Part shown: piece by piece, positions 36,909 to 48,590 of the stretch
Numbering within the stretch: the first letter of the stretch is position 1
Layout of the letters: every line of letters starts with the position of its first letter
From: Gonapodya prolifera JEL478
Taxonomy: Eukaryota; Monoblepharomycota; Monoblepharidomycetes; Monoblepharidales; Gonapodyaceae
Reading direction: 5' to 3'
Assembly: GCA_001574975.1 (NCBI GenBank)
Contig: KQ965833.1
Location: 70,470-134,469 of the forward strand
DNA length: 64,000 nt
Made by a program: the position numbers and the translations under genes
The notes under the pieces: model-generated
The model's database searches: none
What the model saw: only the letters and a program-made list of their open reading frames with translations
What the model was told of the DNA's origin: nothing

Positions 36909-38950
36909 CTAATTATATCCAACATATCCAGACCCGTTCATCGACCTTAAATGGTGCTCCAGAGAGTTGGATCTTTGGCGCCAGTGCAGCAACTCTCGCG
37001 ACACCTGATCCAATTGGACGACCAGCGTGTCTCGTTCCCTCCTGACCCGCTCCAGTGTCCTCCTAAGGTCACGCTCACGATCTGAGCTGGTGCTCCAGGT
37101 ACTGGGTGTGCTCCCTGATTCGACAGGTGGAACGTGAACCGACGGTAAAGATGGGCGAAACTTGGGTGACGTTGCGTCTGCTTTTCCGTCTCGGTTCAGG
37201 TATTCCATTATCCCGAGATCCGTCCTCTGCACTTCGCCTGGAGTAGCTCCAGCAGTCGTGTCAGTCCCAGATACTGACGGCTGACTTGACGGTCTTCGCT
37301 CAGATTCGTTGGGAGAAGGCTGCGTGTGATGTTCATCAATTTAAGAATGGTACGAGACGTTCAACTTCTTTGAAGATATTGCATTGCATGTTCAAAACCC
37401 ACCAGTGGAGATCTATTCGGTACAATCCGTGCGTCCGCCGCGAAAACGTTCAGTCCTGGCACAGAGACTGCCAATGGTAGCGGAAGCTTGAGAGCACTGC
37501 TAGGGGCAGCACTCTGTGGTGGAGGTTCGTGCGAGAGTGACAGCAATTTTGATGCCGACACATTATAAGGCGTTTGAGTCCGCTGTGCACTGCTACTTGA
37601 TGACATTTTCCGCTCAGGCTTAGGTAAGATTGAGGATTGCGAACTCGACGCATTGACTGCACTGTGCGAAGATGGCGCGAAGGAGCCGTATTGCTGGCTG
37701 TGATATCCGCGACTAACTCTACGGTGTGGCTGCCGAGGCACTCCCCACCCTTCCTGGTAGTACTGGTAGTCGTGCGCGCCCTGCGAAGGATAGTACTGAC
37801 TTGGCGCGTGGTACCCATCGAGTTGGTGGGAGGTTAGGGTAGCCGTCGCTGATCCATATGAGAACGAATATTGATGGTAGTACGGGTCGCCTTCGCCCAC
37901 GGGCATGCATGGAGAAGAGCCGCCAGAAACGGATGGAACAGTGAGGTGCGCGTGCGACTCGGCACGGCCGCCGCCGTGTCGGTCCGTGCCAGTCATGAGG
38001 TGACGGATCATGACCTCGGCTTGTTCGAGGCGGGAGGTGATGTCGCGAGAGCGGAGTTTGCTCATGCCGTTTGGGTCGGTGAATGAACATGTGCGATTCT
38101 ATGAGCGTGGGAGCGCAAACTGTCAGAAACTACCTAAAGTATTCTCCACCAGCCCACCAGCTCACCTTTCGAGCACAGTTTGAACACGGCTTTTTACCAT
38201 CACAGCGCTATGCAGTTTGATCGGCGAGGTTAGGGTTTGGTGATTCGAGTCACGATCCATTTGGTGCCACTTGAATTTTCGTGAGGACGACGTACCTTTT
38301 TCGATCGATGACAATTCTCACATGCCGCCCCCATCGCGAGACGTTTCCCGTACGGCCTGCGCTCCCTCGGGGTTCCGTTCGACTCTCGAGCCTCCTGGCG
38401 CGAAGTGGAGTCTCCTGCACTACTCGTTTGATCCTCTGTTGAGGAAACTGAACTCTTTCGTTTGCGACCGACGGAGGGTTGGGATTCACGGTCCATGCTC
38501 AATGTTACGTCATTTGGATCTAAAGCTTTGTCGTAAAGAGAACCGGGAAGGTGGTGAATAAGGGAGCTCCCCTTGGAAATATTTGATGAAAGGTCAAGCA
38601 TTGCATTTACCGATCTCGCTCGCACTCCACGTCCGGGGCGCGTCCATGTGATCAGACATAAGTCTGGAGCTCGACCGACGTCGACGAACGCGTTCGCCAC
38701 TCCGTGGGACGTCCAAGAATTCTCTCGACGCGGCCAATTGTTCGGGGGGCGACCCACTCCTTACATCCACCACGGAGCCGTCCTCCATCGGGTCCTCGAT
38801 CGCGACACCAGCACTGCGACCTGCTTCACGTTCCAGCTCTTCTGTTGATGCAGGGACCACAGGGTGATCCGTCCCAAAGTTTTCGTCGGCTGGGGTCGGA
38901 ACCCCAGCCTCCTCAACCGCAATGTCCTCTTTCGTCGCTTCCTTGGCCAT
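36909..38950 (-). CDS. Zn2Cys6 transcription factor, second copy
   Basis: Start ATG 38950 (MAKEATKEDIAVEEAGVP); the longer frame upstream begins only at a GTG. An acidic N-terminus and a basic region (GERVRRRRSSSRL) lead, after an intron, to RPYGKRLAMGAACENCHRSK. Introns at GTACGT...CATAG and GTGAGC...CATAG join in phase to KRCDGKKPCSNCARK and NRTCSFTDPNGM, a textbook C2C6C5C2C6C cluster, followed by a short coiled coil (RDITSRLEQAEVMIRHLM). The remainder is Ser/Tyr/Gln-rich (YYPSQGAHDYQYYQEGW) with a last exon encoding SDRERDLRRTLERVRRERDT, a second coiled coil, and ending NGSGYVGYN. No fungal-specific regulatory domain is seen, unlike the other Zn2Cys6 protein in this window. Confidence 0.85.
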
Positions 38951-39537
38951 TTCCCTCTTTGCTGGGTGCGGGATTTTCGTGTCCGTAAGTGTGGAGAAGT
39001 AGGGGGAGGTTGTCCTCTGGTTGTGGTAGGAAACTGCAGGAAAGTTGTATGTGTGTATATCGCCAGTCAAAAGGTCCCCGGACGGGGTTGAACTTTGGCC
39101 AGTATACGCGGCAGGCCCAGCGCGTTCGTTCCAGTCGAGCGGATCCGATTCCACGTTCCGGCGCGACTACGGATGCGCGAGTTGTTCGGGTGAGGGAGGG
39201 CCTTGGGTTCCTCGTCCCTACCTTGGATACACACGCCTTCACAATATATATCTGGTGGAGGCAAAGAACAAACATCTACAGCTTATAGGAAAAATAAAGA
39301 GATCTCTTTTCAACAAGCAGGTGTACCTCTTTATTTGGTGCAGACATTACTTGGCAATAGCGCCAAGCAGACGATCAATTTCAATAGCACCTTGTCTGAG
39401 ATTGCTTCAAGTCCATACACTGCTTATTCCGATGACATGAAATCAAAATAGAAACGCTAGCGATATTTGGATTTGAGCGTGAACTCGTGACCGAAGCAAT
39501 TGGAGGCCCCAATTAGAAGAACAGATACAACAATGCA
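38951..39537. other. Divergent intergenic region
   Basis: About 590 bp between the Zn2Cys6 gene and the OTU gene start codons. Presumably holds both promoters; no consensus element recognised. Confidence 0.5.
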
Positions 39538-40871
39538 ATGACCACCGCCCTTCCACCTCCACCCCTTTCCCTGGAAGAAGACCTGGATGAACTTCTCTCG
39601 CGGCATCGGCGTGAGCTCAGGGATCTCACAGGCATTCAGACCTCCATCAAGCGAAATGCTCCGAAAGGAGGTAAGGCTCGCCGAAAAGAAGCGCTGGAGG
39701 AATGTGAGAGACTGGATAAAGAGTTGGAGCAACGTCAAGCGCGCGAAAGGGAATCGTGGGAGGAGCGTGAGCAGGAGCGAATGGCCAATGGCAGTGGAAA
39801 TGTGGAAGGTGCAGAGGAAACTGCAGTTCCCGACGCTAAAGTGAGTTTTCACTCGGCCGCTTCCCATCATCTCTGTGATTTTATGAGATTGCCCCTGTTC
39901 TATCTGGTCTGAAGGCCGCCGAGGTCGATTAGGCAATGGATTCTTTGACAATATCAGACACGCCGTCGAATCAGAAAAAGAAAGGCCGTCAGCAAAAACG
40001 CAAGGTCAGCCTGTTAGGACACCAAAGAGACGTGAAAGTGACGGTTTCATGGTCTCTTGAATTGATGAAATAGGATAAGCGTGCAGCGGACATCGAGGCT
40101 CTTCGCTCCCAGGCTGCATTCGAGGCAGAGTCCATGCCGGATCGCAGACAAAAAGAACTGGGTAACATCAAATCTGTTGTTGGGAAGCTGGGCCTTGAAT
40201 TGGTGGACATTCCCGCATGGACATTGCCTGTACCGCGCTATTGGTGGCCAGCTCGCAACTCCGCAGGTGCGGATGCGGTTTGACTCGAAGGATACTGCTC
40301 TCGAAGCTTACGCAGTGGTGTGGCTTGACTGTTCCACAGACATATCAAGATTTGCGGCGGCAAACAGCTTCTCATCTTCGATCCCACAGAGAACAGTTCG
40401 CCCCTTTCCTAACAAACTTTGACGGCGATGCTCTGAATGATGGTGCGTATCTGTGTGATGAATCTTGTTCCATCAGTGCCTGACGGACCTCTTTCTCTTG
40501 AAGGTGAATACGAGAAGTACTGCGAGACCCTGGAGAACACAACTGTGTGGGGCGGGGACGTTGAGGTACGTCTTCCCATTGTTTAACTTGCAGGTATTTT
40601 CGTGACAAATATCTGTCGAGAGATTCAAGCCCTTTCGCAGATTTTGAATCGTCCCATTCACGTTCACCAATCAGATTCCCCGGTTCTAAAAGTAAGCGAG
40701 GAATATGGAGGAGAACCTATTCGTATATCGTGAGTCCCCTGAATCCTCGACCGACTTTCACCGTTCGGCAAGGTGCTAATTCGAACAATATTTTGTCCAC
40801 CCAATAGATACCACCGACATTACTATAGATTAGGAGCACATTATAACTTACTTCGCTCTATCCAATCGTAA
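39538..40871 (+). CDS. OTU-domain deubiquitinase, OTUD6/OTU2 type
   Basis: Start ATG 39538 (MTTALPPPPLSLEEDLDELL). The N-terminal coiled coil (RHRRELRDLTGIQTSIK, KARRKEALEECERLDKELEQ) is typical of OTUD6. The next exons give KKKGRQQKRK, DKRAADIEALRSQAAFEAES and KSVVGKLGLELVDIPA. The OTU domain follows: GHCLYRAIGGQLATPQ with the catalytic Cys, TYQDLRRQTASHLRSHREQF, APFLTNFDGDALND, YEKYCETLENTTVWGGDVE, IQALSQILNRPIHVHQSD, and the catalytic-His strand YHRHYYRLGAHYN, ending SIQS. Oddity: between VDIPA and GHC (about 40215) the frame shifts by two bases and the usual DG before HC is lost, so the catalytic loop is out of frame as given. Restored identity is clear. Removes ubiquitin; fungal OTU2 acts near ribosomes. 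Confidence 0.85.
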
Positions 40872-40946
40872 TACCTTTCATTTTCGCTCGACTGGGGACT
40901 AGGAGTGTTGAGGCCTACCGCAGCCTCGTCTTCGAAATCGGCGTCG

Positions 40947-41738
40947 ATGTCACTTGGTTTCCCCAGCAAAGTCAAGCGGCGAAACACGAGACCCGTGAGT
41001 GGTTCATCTCGTGGACCCAATCGCCCCAGGGCGCTCGCGATGTTCCGCAAATGACAAACTTGCAACGTCTCACAATTTCTGATCCGGGAACCCCAGGAAC
41101 TCACCGAGGAGCAGCGGCAGGAAGTGAAAGAAGCATTTGAGCTCTTTGATACCGATAAAGATGGCAAACTGGATTACCACGAGCTGAAGGTGCGGCGGAA
41201 ATGCGGGAAGCGGCGCCCGCATTCATTCAATAAACCCTCCATGACGGTCAGGTGGCCATGCGTGCGCTTGGCTTCGACGTGAAGAAGGCTGAAGTGCTCA
41301 GAATACTGCGTGATGTCGACAGGGAAGGGCAGAACATGATCTCGTACGACGATTTCGTGAAACTGAGTGAGTCGAGAGAACCCTTCGTCGCCTGCTTTCT
41401 CCAGCTCAAAACGTTAATCTCTCAGTGACGGAACGTATCCTTGCTCGCGACCCTGTGGAGGAGATTCGCCGAGCCTTCAAACTGTTCGACGACGACGGTA
41501 CCGGAAAGATCTCACTCCGGAATTTGAGAAGAGTCGCAAAGGAGATTGGGGAGCAGCTGGATGACGAAGAGCTACAGGCTATGATTGATGAGTTTGACAT
41601 TGACCAAGACGGAGAGAGTGCGTATACGCTCTCCAGTTAGATTTGAATTGATGCGTGGGAACTTGTGGAGCTAACGAATGCCTTTTGCCGACAGTAAATG
41701 AACAAGAGTTTCTTGCTATCATGACAGAGACGGATTGA
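40947..41738 (+). CDS. CDC31: Centrin
   Basis: EF-hand calcium-binding protein of centrosomes, spindle pole bodies and basal bodies. Start ATG 40947 ([16 protein letters not shown]), then an intron to [20 protein letters not shown] (EF1 loop [12 protein letters not shown]). [20 protein letters not shown] is the centrin/calmodulin linker. EF2 ([12 protein letters not shown]) lacks several ligands, EF3 is [12 protein letters not shown] within [14 protein letters not shown], and EF4 is DIDQDGEINEQE after a last intron. It ends FLAIMTETD with TGA 41736-41738. About 165 residues, usual centrin size. EF1 and EF4 look functional, EF2 degenerate. The gap from the OTU gene stop is only 75 bp on the same strand. 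Confidence 0.9.
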
Positions 41739-41924
41739 TCACGTACCTTCCCAAACCTTACTGTTAGAAGTAAGATCGGCCCCACACGGACAAAATGGAT
41801 ACCCAATTACTTGCAACTACAGGCCGATGGATATGATTCCATGTAGCATAATGGATCGCACCATAATAAATCGAAAAATACAAAGAGCGGTGATATCCTA
41901 GTGCATGAGTGTTCTCATTATAAC

Positions 41925-44900
41925 TCATACTTGCTTCATTTTCTCATTGACCCATCGCCGTGTCCACCACATCCCCGCCCCACTGGCCAGAGTGAGGATC
42001 AATCCGACCGCAAGTTCTACGCCCTGTATAGTGCGTGAGGTGGCCATAAAGACACGGAAGCGGGTACTGTACCACCTGATGAATTGATGTGACCAAGCGT
42101 GAGTGCGATGTGGGCAATATCTGGGGAAGCATGTGGTTGACGTACCGGCTTTCGGTCCACGTTCCTTGTGTGGGGTCCACCACTGTAAAGTAACCCTTGT
42201 CAAAGTCGTACTCCAACCCATTGGTCTGAACAACATCCAATAACAGCACTTCCCAACCCCCGAGCTCACCTGTCCCATAAGCATAGTGGTACTTCACCGT
42301 AGCCGCTACGCATTGATTGTAAATGCATGCCGTCGCAGTCGGGTTCTAGTCGACATTTTCTGTCGTCAATAGCTTCTTCCGCACCCAGTTCGTCCTGGAG
42401 CACTCACCCCGTTTGCCGAACATGGCGTTGAAGCATTGCATCCACCGGCGGGACCCTTGGTGTGGGCGAGCGTGCTGGTGAGCCAGTTGGACACGACGTA
42501 CCCGATGGGGTTGGGGTTGTAGTAGTTCCACACGCCAGAGTAGTGCGAGACGTGGGTGGCGCCGCTCACTGTCGTGAACAAAGAAGGGGGCAGGTGGTAA
42601 GAGCAAGGTCAAGAGCAGGAACGAACAAATGTCAACGACGTCCCACCCTCGCGCATCCCGTTCTAGATCCCCGTCACCAACGGGCACGAAAAGTTCCTCA
42701 CAAAGCAGTCGAGCCAGTCGCGCACGACAGTGCAGTTCACGTCCCACCCGGCTGGCAACGTTGCGTTGGCGTTCAGGTTCTGAGCGAGCCGCCAGAGCGT
42801 CTTGGCCGTCGACGAGGCGACCGAACATACGGCTGGTGTGTATGGAAGGTCGTGTATGGGTATCCGTCGAGTTCGGAGTTGTAGTACCTGACAGGGGAGA
42901 GTGCAAGTTGTTTTGAGGTGAGGGGTAAAGGACGGATGCTGCAACAATGCAAAAATCGCGGGGTGATGCGTGCAGACTCACGGGTTCGTAAACGCCCCAC
43001 TATGTTCCACCACCACTACCGCCGGAACACCATTCCTCGCAAACGCCGCCGAAGACGACGGCGGGAGGCCATTGGATCCCTGCGCGGGCACGATCCGGAC
43101 GAGGGCGTCGGCGCTCCCGGCGGCGAGGCGGGACGCGAGGGATGACGTGGCGGAAGAGGAGTGGGTGTAGAATGTGAAGTTGGAGGGTGGGGATGTGGGG
43201 GAGAGCGGGCCGAGGATTTGTGAGAGTTCGAGGATGGATTCGATGCTGCGCCGGGACGCGCAATCGCTCAGTATGAGCCCCCGTGTCATCAACCCCGGCC
43301 CCCCCGAGCATCAAATCACTTCCCCCACGACACGTTCCTAAACTCCGTATTCGCCACACACGGTCTCCCGCACGCCTGGTTGACCAGCGGGCACGCGGCG
43401 TCCTTGTCCTTGACGCACGTGAAGGTGCGCAGGTCCCGCGCGAACCGCTCAGAGCCCGCCCGGGACCAGGTTTCGGCGGCGAATGTGGTGTAGAGGATGT
43501 GTTTGGCGAAGGTGGTGGGTGGGGTGGGTGACTAAGAGGTGGGGATGGAGGCGGCACGGAATGAGTTTACCAAACCAGGCGACGACACACCAGCTCAACC
43601 CCCCCCCCCCCCCCCCCCCCCCCCAAACCACCACCCGCCCACATCCTCACCCTTGCTATAGCCTCCACGATAGCCATAACCGCCACCAGCCCCGCGACGT
43701 GCGTGTCGAGCCCCGTCGCGAGGTCGTGGAAGAAGCTTGCCGCGTCGAGCGCTGCGGCGACGAGGAGAAGCGGTTTTGTGTCGGAGGGGCTGATGAGGCG
43801 GCTGTGCGAGGCCCAGACGGAGACCGAGCCTACGGGGTCGCAGGTTCCTGGGGAGTGGGGTGGGATGGAGGTGGAGGTGGAAGTGAGCCGGGTTGAATGT
43901 ACAAGTGCAGGAACAGAGGTGGGCCCAAGACCAGACACACACCTCTCCTCAAGCACGTATCGCTATCCCTCTGGGCATACATCAACCCATCGAAATCCGC
44001 CGAGTACATCTGGTACCCTGCGTACCTTTTCTCCCTATTATACGCCACGGCCTCGCCAATCGCGTCAATGTTGACCTGGGACGCGTTCCAAGTCGTCCAC
44101 GCGGCGTAGATGGGAATGTCGAAGTTTTGGAAGGAGAGGGAGGTCCCATTGGGGTTCCATGCGAACCCTGAAGAGGTGGTGAGAGGGGCGAAGGGGGAGG
44201 AGGAAGTGGGGAGATGAGTGCCGGGAGTGAGAGAGTTTGCCGGTGTCGCGGAGGGTTTGGATGTTGGACCTTTTGGGGTGGGGGATGGAGTGGAGAGTCA
44301 GTGAAGGTACTCGTTGTAATTCAAGAAATGTCTCTAGGAATCTAGGTGACCAAAAAATAGAGCGACAAAGCGGCGTCGCAGCGGGCAGAGTCAGGTTTCC
44401 AGGACGCTTCCATTGTCTTCTGTCGCTCTTCACCATCTTTTTGCTCCTCAGACACTCTCACACACGTTGTTAACATCTCGATGGGCACCACGGCCACATA
44501 CGAGTCCTTCTGCGTCCCTGCCACAAAGCTCGCCAAGTCGTCTGGCGTATCTATGCCATACAGGAGCCCTGACGCGCCGAAATCTTGCGTGCCCGAGGTG
44601 GGAGGAAAGGTTGGAGGTCAGGTGCAGATCATTCAAAGACACGCCTCCGACCATCGCGGCCGAAAACGACGGTGATTTCGCGTCGCAGTGTCATTTGCGC
44701 TTCGCTCGGTCCTCGGTCCCATACTCGCACGGCAGTGTATCATTCCGCTTCGCAGGGGTATTCGACTCGGGCGGACAGCCTCGCTCCGATCGGACCCCTC
44801 GCCTCTGACTCACTCTGGCATCCAATGACACCCGTGGCATTGAGCAGCCGTGGTCAGGGCGCGAGGTCGAGTGCCTGGTAGACGGTGGTGTCGAGGTCTG

Positions 44901-45021
44901 CAAACGCAGGGTGGGGTGCCCGTGCGAGGAAAACGAGGAGGAGACGGAGGAGAAATGACGGGAAGGAGGGGGAGGAGGGACGCGAGTAGCCATGGGAGCG
45001 ATGGACGTGGTGCGGTCGCAT
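41925..45021 (-). CDS. NCT: Nicastrin, gamma-secretase subunit
   Basis: Type I membrane glycoprotein that gates substrate access in gamma-secretase. Start ATG 45021 (MRPHHVHRSHGYSRP) with signal helix PSFLLRLLLVFLARA, then LNATGVIGCQ (LFNATHQIGCQ in animals). Further exons: GFAWNPNGTSLSFQNFDIPI, CDPVGSVSVWASHSRLISPS, TKPLLLVAAALDAASFFHDL (compare DDRVVVAATRLDSRSFF), LPPSSSAAFARNGVPAVVVV, EHSGAFTNPYYNSELDGYP, RGTWTESR and the membrane helix VELAVGLILTLASGAGMWW with a short basic tail ending EKMKQV, stop 41925. The order matches human nicastrin throughout. Odd: an in-frame TGA just ahead of RLLNATGVIGC sits where animal nicastrins have the Cys of the RPC motif. A 26-base C run is in one intron. 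Confidence 0.8.
43599..43624. repeat. 26-base C homopolymer
   Basis: Uninterrupted run of C (G on the nicastrin coding strand), placed in a nicastrin intron. Length in the assembly may be inexact. Confidence 0.9.
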
Positions 45022-45481
45022 TGGGAGGCGGGAAGAGGCGTTCCATTGAAGTGTACATTATTTAGCAAGTCTAGTACCGCTTTTCGACAATAGATAATAA
45101 GGACAGGAATGTAACATTGAAATTCAGCAAATGTTGACATGGATTGACATGGAATGAGAACCTCAACACTCTTTGTTTTAATGTGACGAGAAATGGGACA
45201 TGACTCACCACCGCAGCAGCAGGTCAGTTCCCTCAGCACCGCGGATGGTCTCGTCCGGCTGGCCGTCTCCTATCCAACGGGCAACATGTCCCGGGTGTGT
45301 GCTCCTGTGAAGTCGCGTCGGTAGATCGTTTATCCGCTTACCTTCCGGGCCGTTTTCATCCCGCAGTCTTGACTAATCAACGGGTCACTTTGGCCTGACT
45401 TATTCGGTTCCGCGGCTTCAAGAACGCTGCCACCTTCTCCCACCCAGCCCATCATCAATCCCACCCACCCATCAACCGCCG
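45022..45481. other. Divergent intergenic region
   Basis: 460 bp between nicastrin and flavin monooxygenase start codons. No consensus promoter element recognised. Confidence 0.5.
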
Positions 45482-47881
45482 ATGGCTGAACAGAAATCCC
45501 AATCTGCACCTGAACACACGACGGACGTTCTCGTCGTGGGCAGCGGGCCTGCCGGTGGGACTGCCGCGCTGGCACTGGCAACGTACGGGGTCAACCACAT
45601 CGTCATCACAAAGTACAGGTGCGTAGTGCGTAGTGCGGTGCGGGTGGGAGACGGTACCTTTCGTGGGGTGCAAAACAGGGACGAGGAGGAAAAGTGGAGA
45701 AGTCTTGCTGCGCACGTCGCTTTCCATGTAATTCAATCCTACTCGAAGTATCGTGGTACGGAGAATACCGATTTGAGGTGGCTCGCTTGTTTTCCTTTCT
45801 CTTACCCCATCGTGCCCCCTGAATCCCCACGAAATCAATCACCATCATCTCGCCTTCCTCACTTCCCTTCACCATCATTCCACCACCCAGATGGACCGCC
45901 AACACCCCCCGCGCACACATCACAAACCAACGCACCATGGAAGTCTTCCGCGACCTAGGCATCGAATCCGACGTCGTCCTGCAAGGCACGCCGCACCACC
46001 TCATGGGTGACACCGTGTTCTGCACCTCGCTTACCGGCGAAGAGTTTGGGCGCGTCAGGACCTGGCTGACCAGACCCGACCGCGAAGGCGACCACATCGC
46101 GTCCAGCCCGAGCGCCAATTGCGATATCCCGCAGACGTTGCTCGAGCCCATTATTCTGAGCAAGGCCGCCGAGAGGGGTAGTCGCGTTTTTTTCAGTACA
46201 GAGTATTTGGGGTTGGTGCAGGATGATACGGGAGTGACCGTCAGCGTGAGGGATCGGTTGAGTGGGAGGGAGTACACGATCAGGGCAAAGTATGTTGTTG
46301 GGGCCGATGGTGCGAGGAGTAAGGTATGTTGTTGCGGTCCGAGGCCGAAGCACGATAGCGCTGACTGAGGCTGTCGAGCGACGGAGACGAATGATCTGCG
46401 CGAAGCGGGAATTACCCCGTGGAGCGACATAATCTCGCGGAGTGCATACTCCGGCCGGAGCCGGAGGCGAATGACCCCGCGGAGCGGTTTACTCTCGGTG
46501 GAGCTTGTTGCCTTTTTCTTTCCGCCGACCGTTTGATCGACGAACCGAAATCTCGCGCGATCTGCAACACCCCGTCCCCCTTGCAGATCGCGCAAGACAT
46601 CGCCCTCCCCTCTGCCGGGCAAATGGACATTGCCGGCAGCATGAACATCGTCTTCGACGCCGACCTGACACACCTTGTCGCGCACCGCCCGTCGGTTTTG
46701 TATTGGGTGCTGCAGACGGGATCGAATGTGGGCGGGATCGGGCTGGGGCTGGTACGCATGGTCAGGATGTGGGATCAGTGGCTTGTTGTGTGGGGGTGTA
46801 AGTTCGTCGCTGGGTTTGTCTTTTCTTCTCTATTCGCACTCTAAACACCGCCCACAAAACCCGCCCTACAGACGACATCAAGAACCCCCCGACCCACGTC
46901 TCGGACGAAGAAGCCACCAAGATCGTGCACCGCCTTCTCGGCGACGACAAGATCAAGGTCAAGATCCGGTCCACCTCACTGTGGGGAAACAACAAATGGC
47001 ACGCGCTCAAGTACACGTCCAAGGAGGGCCGCGTGTTTTGCGCCGGCGACGCCGTGCACCGCCACCCGCCCTCGAACGGGCTGGGATCCAACACGTCCGT
47101 GCAGGACTCGTACAACCTCGGGTGGAAGCTCGCGCTCGTCCTGAAAGGACTCGCCGGCCCCAAGTTGCTCGAAAGCTATGACGCGGAACGCGCACCCGTG
47201 GGCAAGCAGATCATTCACAGGGCCAACAAGTCCATTGAGGAGTTCGGACCCATCTTCGAGGCGCTTGGTGTGGCGGACACCAACGACCAGGACTTGATCC
47301 AGAAGCGCATCGCTAGCCGGTGCGACGATACCGAGGAAGGGTTCCGCCGTCGTGAAGCCCTGCGCAAGGCCCTCGAGGGCAAGGACTACGAGTTCAACGC
47401 GCACGGCGTCGAGATGGGTCAGCGGTACGCGAGCGGGGCCATCGTGCCCGACGGGACCCCCGAGCCTAAGTACACCAAGGACCCGGAACTGTACTACCAC
47501 CCAACGACCTGGCCCGGTGCGCGCCTGCCGCACGTGTGGTTGCTGGACACGGAGACTGGGAAGAAGATCAGCACGCTGGATCTGCCCGGGAAGGGCCTCA
47601 GCTTCGCGCTGCTGACGGGGATCTCGGGTTCCAAGACGTGGGTCCCCGCGGCGAAGAAGGTGTCGGAGCTGCTTGGCGTTGAGGTGAAAGTGGCCGTGAT
47701 TGGGGCCGGGAGGGAGTACTTGGACGTGTACGACGATTGGGCCAGGGCGAGGGAAGTGGAGGAGAGCGGGTGTGTGCTGGCGAGGCCCGATGGGTATGTC
47801 GGGTGGCGGTCGTCAAAGAAAGTGGATGGTGCGGATAAGGTGCTCGAAGGTGTGATGAGGAAGATTTTGGACAGGGCGTAG
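45482..47881 (+). CDS. Class A FAD monooxygenase, phenol-hydroxylase type
   Basis: Start ATG 45482 (MAEQKSQSAPEHTTDVLVVG). Motifs in order: GSGPAGGTAALALA (FAD-binding GxGxxG), RWTANTPRAHITNQRTMEVF across intron 1, KYVVGADGARSK (DG motif), PSVLYWVLQTGSNVGG, and FCAGDAVHRHPPSNGLGSNT (GD motif), then SVQDSYNLGWKLALVLKG and SYDAERAPVGKQI, with a C-terminal thioredoxin-like region (ISTLDLPGKGLSFALLTG). It ends VMRKILDRA. These features match 2,4-dichlorophenol 6-monooxygenase/pentachlorophenol-monooxygenase-type aromatic hydroxylases using NAD(P)H. Exons 45482-45618, about 45891-46323, 46587-46800 and 46873-47881. Intron 2 (46324-46586) holds a repeat shared with SEC24. Substrate unknown; a catabolic role is likely. 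Confidence 0.9.
46358..46513. repeat. Intronic repeat, GCGGAGCG-type
   Basis: Inside intron 2 of the flavin monooxygenase. Begins GCGCTGACTGAGGC and continues as irregular 17-20 bp units built on GTGGAGCG/GCGGAGTG/GCGGAGCG, including GCCGGAGGCGAATGACCCCG. Similar in make-up and in its opening bases to the SEC24 intron 1 element. Confidence 0.6.
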
Positions 47882-48590
47882 TGCAAAGGTCGTGTATTTT
47901 TTCTATGACTGCTAAAATTATTGCTGTTGATGACTTCGTGACGTGGTGGATCACATGGAAAGCTGAATAATTTTTTCCGTATATTTCTCTTGCCTTCCGG
48001 GAGCTCGCGCAGCTTCGGGTTGGAAGGAAAGGACAGATGTAAAACAAGCTGGTTTCGGTGTGAGAAGATTTCTTTAAGAGTGAGAGTTCCCCGTCCGTGT
48101 GCACGTCAAAATCCGATACATGTAACAGTTTTCGATGATAGTGAGAGATCCGGGAGGCTGTGACGTCCATGGGTGACGTGCAGACTTGGGAAAGTGCTGG
48201 ACGAATGATAGAGTGCGCTCCGCAGGAAGGGATCTCGTTTTCGCTCTTGTGGAGCGACGTAATACATTCTTGTGTACTAGTAAGTGTTTCCAACGCGCTA
48301 CTGGGTATCGCGACCCCTCTGTGGTTCCAGGCGCGACGTTGTGTTGCATACTTGTGTAGACGGCACACTGATACTCAGTGCTCCTGCAATCTACTTTGCG
48401 TAACATGCTTCAAGGAGCATCTGTGCCCCAAATGTGGCCGAAATTCGGGGTGCAAGTGGTGTAGATTGAGTCAACCCCAGTGTGTTGTGTGCTGGGGGAA
48501 GGTGTTTTCGTGGAGAGTGCTTAGTCATGCAATTCAGTGATCATATGCTCTATAAATCTAGAGTTGATGGTGGCAAGGCAAGGTATTTAT
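47882..48590. other. Intergenic, with a Cys-rich open frame
   Basis: Between two convergent genes. On the plus strand, 48345-48515 encodes a Cys-rich stretch (CSCNLLCVTCFKEHLCPKCG then CKWCRLSQPQCVVC) inside a frame with an ATG at 48169. Four CxxC pairs suggest a zinc-binding domain, but no family is recognised and no splice structure was found. At 48250 the 15 bases GTGGAGCGACGTAAT nearly match the intronic repeat at about 46424. Confidence 0.35.

Noticed and set aside
44820-44900. TGA reassigned to cysteine
   Set aside because: TGA clearly terminates other genes here (for example centrin and SEC24), so a single TGA at a Cys position does not support an altered code.
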